From Branchinecta lynchi (Eukaryota; Arthropoda; Branchiopoda; Anostraca; Branchinectidae): a DNA stretch of 64,000 nucleotides. The DNA is taken from assembly GCA_023053575.1 (NCBI GenBank), contig JAKZAP010000008.1, positions 1,203,001 through 1,267,000 on the forward strand, given 5' to 3'. Shown in pieces: positions 44,353 to 56,075 of this stretch. The notes under the pieces are model-generated. The model did not search any database. It had not been told where the DNA came from and was given only the letters and a program-made list of their open reading frames with translations. The translations under genes and the position numbers were made by a program. Numbering within the stretch: position 1 is the stretch's first letter; each line of letters begins with the position of its first letter.

Positions 44353-44892
44353 TTTCTATTTTAGACTTTTCTAGAAACCATTAATGAAAAGCACACATTT
44401 TAAAGGAGTTGAATCGGAAACATTTTAGCATTTGCAGTGCCGAGATCACCCACATCCATCCGACTGTAGCATCATCTAGTTGAGCTATTCGGAAACCCAA
44501 GAATAGACAAGCTCAAACCAGATCTTAGCAAGAAAATCAGACAGAAAAAAAAAACATTTTGGTGGTACGTGACCAAAAAGTAAAACAAAATGCATCTAAA
44601 ATTAGGTAGTATGGCATTTCTGCTAAATCAGTTGTTTTTTTTTTACGAAGAAAAACGTGTCCGCTATTACACTGACCTACTCAATGACTAGTGAGCAGAC
44701 AAGATTGATCCGACTGACTTAGTGCTTTGAAGGGTGAATTCGATTTTTAAGTATCGGGAAGGCCTACAGGAAGAAAAGCTAGCCTACAATTGTGTTCAGA
44801 ATAAATATCTCTATCCACCGGCAATGGTTTCTCCCCCCGTCACAATATGAAGGAGCTCCTTTAATGCTTCTCTACTCGTAACCGCTTCTCAC

Positions 44893-45006
44893 CTCTATTT
44901 CGAGATCGACATCTTCCGCTAGAGTCTGCGCATGATCATAGTACGACAGAGACAAATTGATATGATTGAACTGATGAGGCAGTAAAATTGGCATAATTTC
45001 CCAGCG
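44893..45006 (-). CDS. Candidate exon, unrecognised
   Basis: A 114-bp minus-strand segment between TATTTCGCTTTAG and GTGAGA is open for 38 codons (RWEIMP..HQFNHINLSLSYYD..EDVDLEIE). No domain is recognised. It could be an upstream exon of the phosphatase gene, part of another gene, or chance. Confidence 0.22.
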
Positions 45007-45279
45007 CTAAAGCGAAATACAATTAGCCTGAACAATTTGCGAACTGTCAAATAACATTTCCACACGCAAGCTTTAGGTCGTAATCATGATGGAGGACCAG
45101 CACTCATGTAACATGCCACTGTTTTTCCATCGTCCATCCATCAAGTCTTCTCAATTCTGCGTCATACCAAGTGTGAAAATGGTAAGAAAATTGTACGGTG
45201 AATGTAAATGTTGAAAATGGTAAGCTCCGCTCACTGCCCGCTCGTTCTCGGAAATGTTTGTATGTTTGCTAGGATGAAT

Positions 45280-45660
45280 TGGCGAGTTATCGCGATTTCC
45301 TAACTCTTTTACAGTCAATCGCACATCTGTTTACGGAATACAGCCCCTGCTCACTCTGCGGTGAAGGCGATGATGACTTAGCCCATTTGGTTGCACTGTG
45401 TCGCGAACTATCGTTTTTAAGGGAATCTTGCTGGGGGGTAAGGGAGATACTGTTTCCTGATATATTGAAGAGCACATCTCCAGGAGCAATTAGTGCGTTA
45501 TGTAGATTTGTGTTGCAAAGTGTTAAAGTAAAAGTTGACCGGGCGAGTGCAGTTTAGTTTATGTAGTGATATATTAGAAGTAATTATGAAGTTTTTTGTT
45601 TTGTTGTATGTATATGGCCCTAAGGCTTTAAATACAATATTATTATTATTATTATCCCTA
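45280..45660 (+). pseudogene. LINE ORF2 C-terminus with zinc-knuckle, second family member
   Basis: The frame encodes FTEYSPCSLCGEGDDDLAHLV ALC and ends at TAG (45555-45557). CxxC..H..C corresponds to the motif at 39510-39570. The 3' UTR TATATGGCCCTAAGGCTTT is followed by AAATACAATATTATTATTATT, a LINE end with a simple-repeat tail. Everything upstream is missing, so it is 5'-truncated. Confidence 0.75.
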
Positions 45661-46379
45661 CCAAGGGGTAAATTCACTATGGAGTGACTGGGGGAGAAAC
45701 CATTACCAGTCAATATGAGTGACTACTGTTAACAAAACTGTACAATTTCTTTCTGCGGAACTTCAACGCCAGCCAACATTATTCAGAACTAAGTGGTGGC
45801 TCTGAACTGAGACTCGGAGGATCAATTTACAATATTCCGGTTTAGAGCTTCCAAGCGGACTAGTTTCTGTTAAACCCCGTACGCCTCACCATCATCACTT
45901 CTGAAAGACATAGAGAAAAAGATCCACAGGTGAGTAGAAAATTTAAAATCTGCTTCCCAGGTAATGGAGGCATATGAACTAGACAAGTAAATTCAGGATT
46001 CAGGATTCAACAACTTTACTAAAAAACAAGAGCTACGAGCTCATATGGCACTTGTACGAGTAGGCTGTACAAGAAAGTAGATGAGAACCTCACAAAATAC
46101 ACCCGCCATCCAAAAATGCGGTTCGGAAATAGAAATAGGATATTTAGTTTCACTCAATTCTGAGCAGTTCCGGCATCGTCTCGATTGTCTGCAGCAAATG
46201 CACATGACTGTTCAAACTTTCATCCCAATAAATCCATTTGTTTGATCCCTAGACGTGCTACACGATTTCCGGTACTCACTCTATCTCCACCTACCGTGGC
46301 CGAATAAGTTCCATCCCGATCGCTGCACTCTAAGCGTTTGTCAAGATTTCTGGTTCCCTCCACCAGCTCCCCCCCCCCC

Positions 46380-46870
46380 CCCAGTGACATCGGATCCGGT
46401 CCGGATTTAAAGTGGGACGTCTGAGACACGAGGTCATGCTAAATATCAACTTTCATCAAGATCCGACCAACCGTTCGCAAGTTAAAAATACCTCAATTTT
46501 GGCTTCCCCGTCCCTCCACCCCCACCCCCACCCCCAGATGGTCAGATAGGGGAAGTGACTATTTCCTATTTAATCTGGTCGGGTCCTTGGCATGCTTGCC
46601 AATTTTCATTGTCCTAGCACATCAGGAAGCATCGAACTCGCGGGATCACTAGAAATTAGGACTCCCCCCCCCAACTCCCCCAAAGTGAGCGGATCCGTTC
46701 CGGTTATGTCAGTCAGGTATCTAGGACTTGTGCTTGTTCTTTCTACCAAGTTTCATCCGGATCTCTCCACTCTGAGCGTTTTTCAAGATTTCCGGTTTCC
46801 CCTTCCAACTCCCCCCAATGTCACCGGCGTCTGAGACATGAGGTCCTTCCATATATCAAGTTTCGTTCGA
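46380..46870. repeat. Repeat block with GGATCCGGTCCGGA phrases
   Basis: Phrases such as GACATCGGATCCGGTCCGGA, GTCTGAGACA.GAGGTC, ATCAA.TTTC.TC.AGATCCG and TGACTATTTCC..CTGGTCGGGTCC recur within this block and again at 49370-49620, in the same order. Homopolymer C runs separate units. Both blocks lie next to the GGCACG array, so the arrays and these blocks form one composite repeat. Confidence 0.7.
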
Positions 46871-46911
46871 GGGGTTGCTCTCTCTCCGCCACCGGTGTAC
46901 ACCTCGACACG

Positions 46912-47048
46912 GCACCGACACGGCACCGGCACGGCACCGGCACGGCAAAGGAACGGCAATGGCGCAACACCGCGGCACCAGCTCGGCACCGGCTCGGCAC
47001 CGCACGGCACCGGCACGGCACCGCACGGCACCGGCACGGCACCGGCGC
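46912..47048. repeat. 12-bp minisatellite (GGCACCGGCACG)n, array 1
   Basis: About ten imperfect units of GGCACCGGCACG. All six frames are open through it and encode Arg/Ala/Gly/Val/Pro/Cys repeats, which explains the overlapping open frames here. A better-conserved array is at 49084-49236. Confidence 0.9.
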
Positions 47049-47256
47049 GCCTCTAGCACGATACGCCGGCCACGGACAAATTTTCTGCAGATTACTCTTC
47101 GCCATCTGGTATCTGGTATCTGGCGCCCAATAACGAAGGTACTTGAATGAAAGAATTATTGAAAACATGCAACCGAAGAAGAAGCTGAACTAGATATGAG
47201 GAGATGCTGTTGACCAAATGCGCAAAGTGGTCAACCATGGTTTGGTACTGGTGCTT

Positions 47257-47870
47257 GGCGATACTTGGATTTTTCGATATATCGATATTTTCACTTTCGA
47301 TATTAGATAATCGATATATCGATATTTCCGCTTTCGATATTCAACAATCGATATATCGATATTTTCACTTTCGATATTCGATAATCGATATATCGATATT
47401 GATATTTGCTTACCATGCTTCGTTTCGCCAAAATCTAAGAACCAAATTTTCATTAAATAGCATCTTGGATCATTTCAAACTCAGAATAAATGAGAAATGA
47501 ATTAGGGAAAACATATTGTCCAATTTCGGATATATAAGTGTAGGTTAGTTCGGATTATTTACAATAATTACGATGAACAAATATCGTTTTCGATAGCGAT
47601 ATTTACGTTTCGATATCGATATTTGGTGCGATATATCGATCGATCGATATCCGATATATCGCATACTGGATCATCTCGAACTCCGGATAAATAAGAAAGG
47701 AATTGCGGAATACACATTGCTCCAATTTCGTATATATAAGTGTGGGTTATGTTGGATTAATTGCAATCTTTACGAATGAACAAATATCGTTATCGATATC
47801 GATATTTACTTTCGATATCGATATTTTGTCCGATACATGGATATATCGTTATCGGTATCGAATATCGCCC
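47257..47870. repeat. TATCGATA-rich repeat, probably one inverted-end element
   Basis: Dense CGATATATCGATATTT motifs in two blocks (47270-47410 and 47580-47870) around a less repetitive centre. GGCGATACTTGG at the left and GAATATCGCCC at the right are inverted, suggesting element ends. The spacer contains two related segments (TGGATCAT.TC.AACTC and AT.TCCAATTTCG.ATATATAAGTG). Confidence 0.55.
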
Positions 47871-48307
47871 AAAACTTGAGTCAGCTTCAGTATATTTTGC
47901 TTCTGGTGAAGGTAATTCAGTGGCGACCAATCTTTTTTTCATATTTGTAGAGTGTGCTAAGAATGATACTTGGCAGGCATATTTAACTTGGAAAAAGTCA
48001 ATTTCCCCATCAGACACTCTGGGAGTGCAATAGAGGTATGCTTATTTGAACGTTCGTGCTTCGAACTTTGCCATTTTCATGCACTTGCTGTGGCTAAATA
48101 TATGTACCAGTTAGCCTAAGTAGGTAGTCAAGGAAGGAAAAGATTGGTTCATAAATTCTTTTATAGAGCCAACCACATTCCTTAAAGTACTCATCATAAC
48201 CACAAAGTACAGAAAATACTTTGGAGCAAAACATATATTTTCATGATCCCCATGAGCCCATGATTATTTGTGAAACAAGGGTTTTGCTTCAAAATGAATT
48301 TCCAGCT

Positions 48308-48700
48308 CCCTTAAAGGACCCCTCGCACTAATCACTCTTCAACTTACAGTATTTTAAAGTATTTGAATACTTTAACTATGCTGTGCTTTCAATAAATAAC
48401 TAACTGTTTTGGCTGTTTTAAGCCTTTTCCGAGACCCGTTGACTTCTAGCGAAACAGGGAAACAATTTGCATAACCGATTTTCCTGATGGAAAAAATTCT
48501 CGCAGACAACCGTCGCGCAACCGTCTCGAACCGTCGACAGCGTGATACACATCGAAGGTAGCAAAACACGGCAAGTGAGAAAATCAGCGAGGTTTTGTTA
48601 GAGGGGTTAGAATGTACCGCACGAAACGTGGGTCTCCGGGTTTAGAAATATATGTAATGATTACGGAAGTAGGTTGCATTAGTATTATAGGTTGCATTAG
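48308..48700 (+). mobile_element. AAAGGACCC-type MITE, uninterrupted copy
   Basis: Begins TTAAAGGACCCCTCGCACTA and runs through TTCAACTTACAGTATTTTAA, TTTGCATAACCGATTTTCC, CTCGCAGACAACCGTCG and GATTACGGAAGTAGG. It shows the uninterrupted order of the two halves seen at 10140-11370. The right terminus GGTCCTTTAA is lost. Confidence 0.6.
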
Positions 48701-49083
48701 TTTGAGCAAAATATACAACTACGTGATCCCCATGAGCCCATAGTCACTTTTGCCTAAAGGGTTTTGCTTTCACATGAATTTCTAGTGCCCTTAAAGTGCA
48801 AAAATAAAATACTTCTCACCAGATCATTCTCTTGATTTCCAAGGGCCCACAATCATTCTTATTTCAAGGGTATGGCTTATAATTAAACACAAGAAACCCA
48901 AGAATTTACAAATTCCTAAATTTCATCCTCTGACCCAGCCTTGCAAGTACCATATGAGCTGCTAGCTCTTGTATTCAACACACATTGCCGACTTCATTCT
49001 CGGCCAATATCTGATGAAATTTGTTTACATGTACATCAGAAATCGTGCTTTATCACAATACTGTAATTTGAAGTAAAAAAAAC

Positions 49084-49236
49084 CGCGGCACCGGCTTGGC
49101 ACCGGCACGGCACCGGCTCGGCACCGGCACGGCACCGGCACGGCACCGGCACGGCACCGGCACGGCACCGGCACGGCACCGGCACGGCACCGGCACGGCA
49201 CCGGCACGGCACCGGCTCGGCACCGCGGCACGCGCC
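49084..49236. repeat. 12-bp minisatellite (GGCACCGGCACG)n, array 2
   Basis: About twelve nearly perfect units with a few CTCG variants. As with array 1, open frames are artefacts of the repeat. Confidence 0.92.
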
Positions 49237-49239
49237 ACT

Positions 49240-49620
49240 TGGTGTACATCGTTTTTGGGAGTGAGCAACCCCTCAGTTTCGTTAAGATCCGACGACCCGT
49301 TCGTAAGCTGAAAATATTTAATTTTTCCAAATTTTTCCGGATTCCCCGTCCCTCCACTCCCCTCAAGACCCACCCCCAAGATTCATCGGATCCGGTCCGG
49401 ACTCGAAATGAAACATCTGAGACACGAGATCTTTCCAGATATCAAGTTTCATTAAGATCCGATCACCCGTTCGAAAGTGATGAATGTCCCTATTTTCCGG
49501 ATTCCGCCCCCTCCCCCACGATGGTCGGATCGGGCAAGTGACTATTTCCAACTTAGTCTGGTCGGGTCCCTGATATGCCTGCGAAGTTTCATCGTCCTAG
49601 CTTGCGTGGAAGTGCCCAAA
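49240..49620. repeat. Repeat block matching 46380-46870
   Basis: Contains TTTCGTTAAGATCCGACGACCCGTTCG.AAG, CATCGGATCCGGTCCGGACT and AAGTGACTATTTCCAACTTAG in the order of the first block. Two internal units can be seen (49250-49370 and 49440-49520). Confidence 0.65.
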
Positions 49621-49980
49621 CTATTATTTATGTTTCTTGACTATGTCCAGGTTAATCAGGTCGTCAATCTTTTAAAGCTTCAGCGACCTAATGAGCTATT
49701 TCTCGACTCCACCCCTCCCCCTAGTAGATCTGCTTTCATCCGAAACCTTTTATGATAAAAAATCCTTTATCTCGAAGTTAGCGGTCTTCGACCATTTTTC
49801 ACGGTGATCGTGAGATTGCCAGTGTTTCCAAGTTGTTACTCGAATTTCTACGTTGCCGCTACGTATGTTTCAAAGAACTTTGCCGTTGGTGCGTGGCAAT
49901 ATTCAAAATATCGAAGTGCTGTATCTAGTTTGGCTCTGTAGACGAGAGGCGACGTAAATCAACAACAACAGTTGGCTCTG

Positions 49981-50040
49981 TAAGTAAGTAAGTAATTTAT
50001 TTATGACCAGCCATTTTGAAAAGGTGGAGTGTTTTGAGTG
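49981..50040 (-). mobile_element. LINE 3' tail, minus strand
   Basis: TAAGTAAGTAAGTAATTTAT followed by TTATGACCAGCCATTTT is the reversed LINE end seen at 28455-28528. From 50190 to 50790 there is more old repeat sequence (AAAAGCTAGGATTTGCATGG, GAACTTCGCCTGCAGCG) similar to the first kilobase of the window. Confidence 0.5.
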
Positions 50041-51022
50041 TGCTTCCACTTCTACTTATTTTGGCAGTAGGATACTTATTTTCAGCCTTTTCTACTTACC
50101 AAATTTTGTATTTACTTACCTAGACTACATATTTTTTGGGTCTACTACTTATTATCTCAACATTTAATCTTTATTCAAAAGCTCTATTTTTGTCTCCAGT
50201 TCTCTCTATTATAGCTGAAAAGCAGGTTGATTTTCAAAAAAATTCTGCAGGGCATGGTTTGACGTAAATCGGCTTTGTCACTATTGGCATTCAGAGTAGA
50301 TGCACAAGTGAAGAAAAACACTATGATTTCACGGTTAGCCCTTGCTTTCATTTGGGATGCTTTGGAAAGGGGAAACTGGATGCTTGGGAAACTGCAACGG
50401 GTTTCATAATATTCTCTATTAGAAGGTGCCTTTTTATCTGGTTTTAGGCCTGGGATTTGAGAAACATTTGTTCAAGAACCTGTCGTGGAAATGGTTAAAT
50501 ATTGGCAGAAAAATGCTTGAAGCTGCTGTTAGGGTTTCACCCTCTCCGTTCTTGATAATTCTGAAAGTTCTTGGGTCTTAATGTTTGGTCCACATTAAAA
50601 GCTAGGATTTGCATGGGAAGCAGTTGAGTTCGGCAGAAAAAGAAAATGCAAATATCAGAACTTCGCCTGCAGCGGTCAGTTGAATTTGGTCTTGGGTTTA
50701 GTAGTTCGGCCGCAGCAATAGGCATGTACTGTCCAAGTGTTCTTCGCAAAAGTGACGCCTAGTAGCTGCATAATCAGCTGCCGAGCTGCTCTTTTTGATT
50801 AGTTGTACTTACAAAATCTTATTTTTGAATTTTAACATTTTAAAGTAACTTAAAACTGGTTTAAAAACTTAAAACAATCTAGCCTAATGGTCAAATTGTC
50901 ATTAAATTGCCGGTGAAAATTTTGACTCTGCATCCTCCCTATCGAAAATGCAATGCTCCAGCACTGCCCCCCCGCAGTGCTGGAGCACTGCAATTGTACC
51001 AGGCATTCCTCAACTTCTCGAG

Positions 51023-51457
51023 GTACAGGAGGGGTATCCAACCTCAGACACGTCTTTCCTTCAGAATAATTTATCTGGTTTAAAAAGGAACCAATAAATA
51101 TGACAAACACACTAGACTGAAGCTAACTGAATGGTTTACGTATTGGATAAATAAATATTGGCGCAATCTTATTGTTACAAATATTTTCTTTTCAAACATG
51201 ATCCCTTCATTCTAACCTTACCTCGATAGACTAGAAAATGATGAAAAAGGTAGCAAAGTCAATAGCTAGAAAATCCCTTTTCAAAACAGCTTGAAAACAA
51301 AGAAAAGGCAGAGAATTTGAATATTTGAGGACACATGACAGTTCAAAAAGTCATATTTTGTCTCTTGACTGTCAGGACAGCATGTACATTTCATTTTAAC
51401 ATTTTCGCGGCAAAAATCGAGGTAGTATAAAAACGAGGTCAGGTATCCCTCCTGTAC
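51023..51457. repeat. Dispersed inverted-end repeat, copy 2
   Basis: Ends GTACAGGAGGGGTA and TATCCCTCCTGTAC. Collinear with 9063-9549. Just left of it, 50960-51000 contains GCAGTGCTGGAGCACTGC, a short separate palindrome. Confidence 0.7.
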
Positions 51458-52957
51458 AAGAAGGGTTGAGCCAGCAGGTCAACCACTAAAACATGACGAA
51501 GATGCCTCAAACTGATATGTGCGTGATAGCTTACTGTAGTCTAGGTAACTAGGTAAAAAAAGAGACTCCAGTTCAGGCTGATTAGGTCTGACAGACAGAC
51601 AACAAAACCAATTATGGTAAGGTACGTTGCACAAAAAGCTTGAGTAACTTGAGAAATTATTGATTGTTCGAGTAAATAAAAATATTTGCATCAGGTCAGG
51701 GTCCCCAGACTTGTCAAAAACTATAACCTTCTTTTAGAATCACATTTGTACGACATTCTCTGACCAGAAAATTCTTGCTGACATAACCTGACAGACAGAC
51801 AACCGACTAGTTAACTCCAACTTGGGTAAAATTTTGAGAATAGTTTTGAGTATAGCATAAATGGGAATTGTGGGATAGCAATGAAGAAGCTTAAAAACTA
51901 CAATACAAAACAATATTGGAGGGTTGAGTAAAATCATTTACAACAAACTTTTTTTTCTAGCTGTTCAGGATCCCAATACAACTCTCAAACGTTGACTATG
52001 GTGATTTAGTCTGACAGACAGTAAGACCATTTATTTGAGAACCTATGATTGTCTCAGAATTAAACCAGGATTAATAATCGACAACACACGAAAACAAAAG
52101 AAACTACTTTCAGTTTATAAGTATTTCTTCAGCCTAAGGTTTAGCTATCTAGAAATCATGTTCGACTGTCCTTGAAATTCAGTCAGGCTGTTTCTTTATG
52201 TGCTCTAAAGCTAAGACTATAGTGTAGCGCATTGAAATACTTCTACGCTGCTTGAAATGCTCTAATTTTTTACAGGTGCAAATTCAGAAAACGTGACGTC
52301 TGGCCAATAGATGCACATAATTCCAATGGTATCTACCAAGTAAAGCCCAGGATTCTGACCTGTAGTACACCTGTGCATCAAAGCATCGTGTCTAGATGTG
52401 TAGACTCACAGCTACAGCCATGTTTGCTAAACCCCGCTGACTGGTTCCACAGAGAGCTTTAGTAAATAGGTGAGTGTTTATCCTGGAAATACATTTTTCA
52501 CCAACTAATTCTAGGTGATAGGTTTACTGAGACCACGAAAGTACCATTAACACTGAAAAACTGCAGATACTCTCCATTTCTTCGGATTTTTACTTGCAAC
52601 TGTCTAGCCCCTCTGCTCACCACCTAGATGCGGTTCGGTGACGCCGGGATACAGAGATAATGAACCATCACTGAATAATTATCAGTTTATATATCATACT
52701 GCGATGATTTCATCCTATTTTCAGTGTCTCATTTTATCTTTTTTCAAGTTCAAATTGGTTGCTATTTAGCACAAGGATGTTTCATGCCCCTAATCTTGGC
52801 TGGTATGGATGATTACCTACAATTGAAAGGGTAGAAACCAGATTTCAAGGAAGAGTTGAAGGATAGATTAGGACTAGGTTTATCCAGGTTTGACACAGAC
52901 TTTACAGTGATTTACATGCTGCTCTGCTGCTTTTGGCTGCAAGTATCGTGAATTTGA
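51458..52957. other. Unassigned sequence with one candidate exon
   Basis: CTGACAGACAGACAAC occurs three times (about 51590, 51790 and 52010), suggesting a diverged repeat of about 200 bp. A plus-strand splice-like segment is at 52276-52469. Nothing else is recognised. Confidence 0.4.
52276..52469 (+). CDS. Candidate terminal exon, unrecognised
   Basis: After a good acceptor (TCTAATTTTTTACAG), a frame of 61 codons runs to TAG at 52460-52462 and is followed at once by GTGAGT. The peptide (CKFRKRDVWPIDAHNS.. to NPADWFHREL) has a protein-like composition with Cys and Trp but no motif I know. No partner exon was found. Confidence 0.28.
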
Positions 52958-54017
52958 ACAAAACCAAAGGTTTCGACTGGATCCCAAAATTTCATATTTG
53001 ATCCAGACAACTGGATCTTCTAGATATCTGGTCTTCGCCAGACTCCTTGTAAATTTGTACTATTGAATGTTTACTTGTTGCTGAGATTCTTACACTGATA
53101 AATATACATCATGGTAACTGATGCCACTGTAACTGATATCATTGTAGCTGGTACCGTGATGACTGATACCTTGGTAACTGACACGATTGTAACTGATACA
53201 TTGGTAACTCATACCAGTGTAACTGATATCATGGTTGCCGAATTGCACTTTTACTCTGCGACAGACTGCCTATCTGCCTAGTGCCTACCGCCATGTAAAC
53301 CCAGAGCGCTAGGTGTAAGATATGACGTCATCGACGCAGAGCTTTCGCTTTTATGGATAAAGGGCAGGGTAGAGACTCGAAAATCGGTCAACAAATTTTT
53401 ATTAAACTGTTACCAGATCCTTGCCGGATGCATTCTGACTTTTCGAACCAGCAAATGCCGTTTGGCAGATTAGTAGACTGATCGCATGCACATTTTTGTT
53501 TATCATTAGTATGATCAAAAGTTGCAACAGTATATCTCCTCAATATGTATCGCTTAGTTTAAAACTTTATGCTAAATTCCCAGATTCAGCGCGAACTACA
53601 TATCCGGCGTGAAAATAATTTTCATATTCAGAAATCAGCATGTGCTCCTACCCCTGAATCAAACATCTAATCAACTTCAGATACAACTCTTACTTTTCCC
53701 AAAATATCCGCTTTTTGCCTGATTCCAAGTAAACTCCTTGTCCAGCGAAACTATTTTCATATTTGGATTCAGCATGTATCCTTGCCTCTGAATCAACTCG
53801 CTTGAAACATATTTTTTGTCCTCCCTTAATTTGAAACCCCTGCCCCACCCATAAATATAGCACTACAGAGCCCACCTTCGAACTATACTTTGACCCAAAG
53901 AGTCATCGTGTCAAATTTTAACAAAATATCTCAACCCTTTCCAGAGCTATCATGCTAACAGACGGACAATTTTTGCGATGCCATAGGCACCCCTCACTTA
54001 CGTTTCGGGATCCCAAA
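52958..54017 (+). mobile_element. Helentron/DINE-like element, copy 8, diverged
   Basis: Starts ACAAAACCAAAGGTTTCGAC and ends TACGTTTCGGGATCCCAAA. The left half holds unrelated sequence including ACTGATACC..GTAACTGATA repeats (53100-53240), so it is a patchwork or has a nested piece. The right half has two core units and the GACGGAC tract. Confidence 0.6.
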
Positions 54018-54423
54018 CTCAGTTCGTCTGTATAGTTGCAAACTTCAGCCACCCTGTAGAGCCCCTTTAACCAAATGGTGATGGTGTTGACAAGCATGAA
54101 ACAAACGCTCTGAGGTCAAGAAAACGAACAGGCATACACAACTTTCTGTCTGTGGAATTGTGACTTAGATAGACACGTCATATATTTTTTTTTCTTTCTA
54201 GGCAAAAGCTACATTGGCATCACAAGTTTTTCCAGCTTCAGCACTCCCAGGGAAAAGGAATAGTTTTGACATTTTGTATTGATTAAAAGGTCAAAAATTT
54301 TCGAATGATTGTGAATTACACAAGTTTATTTTTATATAGCCTACTCTGAAAAAACTTTGTCTGTGATAATCGAAGTTACTGTGTAGACCTCATCGTTTCA
54401 TCTACACCATAGAAGCAACATAC

Positions 54424-55785
54424 AACAAGACCAAAGGTTTCGATGGGATCCCAAAAATTCAATATTTGATCCAGACAATTGGGTCTTCTCTTCGCTAGAC
54501 TCCTTGAACATATTTACTATTAAAAGTCAGAAACAGGTTAAGGCCAAAAAGCTGATCATCTGAGAAAACCAAGTTTAGATATGGATTCAGCATGTTTGTG
54601 TTTACCCCTGTAAGTCATATCTGTTTTGACAAAAACTTCCTGCCTTACTTCTGCCAATTTCCCGGTTTCGGCCGAATTCCGGAACCGCCTGTCCAGCAAA
54701 AAAAAAAAGCTAAAAAACGAACTCAGCTTATCTTCTTTCCCCTATATCGAACATCTAATCAACTTCAAATTAAAATTTAACTTATAAAAAGTTTTCCGGT
54801 TCCAGCCGGATTCCGGGCGAACTATATGTCCAATAAAAAAACGATTGTCATACACGGATTCAGCATCTCTTCTTACCCCTAAATCGGATGTCTAATCAAC
54901 TACAGATATTTGTAACAATTTTTCCGGTTTTGGCCGGATTTCGCACCAAATACTTGCCCGGCGAGAAAATGGTTTTCACCATTGTGTTCAGCATGTCTTC
55001 CTACCCCTAAACCCAACATCTAATCAACTTCAAATTAAAATTTAACTTATAACAAATTTTCCGGTTCCAGCCGGATTCCGGGCGAACTGTATGTCCGGGT
55101 AAAAAATGATTGTCATACACGGATTAAGCATCTCTTCTAACCCCTAAATCGGATATCTAATCAACTACAAATACTTTTAACAATTTTCCGGTTTTGGCCG
55201 GATTCCGAGCGAACTAATTGCCCGGCGAGAAAATGGTTTTCACCATCGTGTTCAGCACCCCTAAACCGAACATCTAATCAACTTCAAATAAAACGTTTAC
55301 TTTTAACAGACTTTCCGGTTTGTGCCGGATTCCGGGCTAACTACTTGTCCGGCGAAACGTGTTCACCATCGTGTTCAGCATGTCTTCTTACCCCTAAATC
55401 GAGCATCCAATCAACTTCAAATAAAACTTTTACTTTTAACAAACTTTCCGGTTTGGCCGGATTCCGGGCGAAATACTCGTCCGGCGAGAAAAATGGTTTT
55501 CACCATCATGTTCAGCATGTCTTCTTACCTCATAATCGACTGTCTCATTAGCTGTTTAAAAATATTTTGCTTGACCTTTAATTTAAACCCCCTCCCCCAC
55601 CCCTAAATATAGGGCTACAAAGCCTATCAACAAACTCGACCTTACCCTTGACCCAACGAACCCCTACACCAAGTTTCATCAAAAAATCTCATTCCCTTCG
55701 CGAGGTATCGTGCTTACAGACGGACGGACGGACAACTTTGGCAATGTCCTAGGTATCCCTCCACTTACGTTCTGGGATCCCAAAA
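54424..55785 (+). mobile_element. Helentron/DINE-like element, copy 9, longest core
   Basis: Starts AACAAGACCAAAGGTTTCGA; ends ACGTTCTGGGATCCCAAAA. At least six core units, of two alternating types (one with GGGTAAAAAATGATTGTCATA, the other with GGCGAGAAAATGGTTTTCAC), show that copy number of the core varies between elements. Confidence 0.75.
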
Positions 55786-55922
55786 AAATCAGATTGAGAC
55801 TTTGAAAATATGGATGGTATGGACCCTCAACTTTAGAACAACCCCTGGAGCAATTAGCTGCCTTGGGCACTTCGAACAGTGTTACGCCCATTCATGCTGC
55901 GATACACTTCATCTAGTATTAC

Positions 55923-56067
55923 CAGGGGCGTCAGGACTGGGTCAAAACTGTAATTTTTTGTTGTTGAAAACGGTCGTTTTTCTGCAGAAACAGTCGGTAA
56001 AAACTACCAGCCAGTCGGTAAATGCCTCGTCCCCCCCCCCCAAACATTTTGGCTAGTAACGCCTCTG
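55923..56067. mobile_element. hAT-like MITE, 8-bp target duplication
   Basis: Ends CAGGGGCGTCAGGACTG and near-complement GTAACGCCTCTG; AGTATTAC is duplicated on both sides (55915-55922, 56068-56075). The interior has a C tract and TCGTTTTTCTGCAGAAACAG. It is the reversed relative of 31497-31743. Confidence 0.85.
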
Positions 56068-56075
56068 AGTATTAC

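Noticed and set aside
44971..45000. CTGATGAGGCAG-like sequence as another hammerhead core
   Set aside because: No GAAA partner or stem II follows at the right distance on that strand.
46783..47168. Several overlapping Arg/Ala/Pro/Cys-rich proteins
   Set aside because: Products of the 12-bp GC minisatellite read in all frames; the same holds at 49025-49379.
49084..49236. CRISPR array
   Set aside because: The repeat unit is 12 bp with no spacers, and the genome is eukaryotic.
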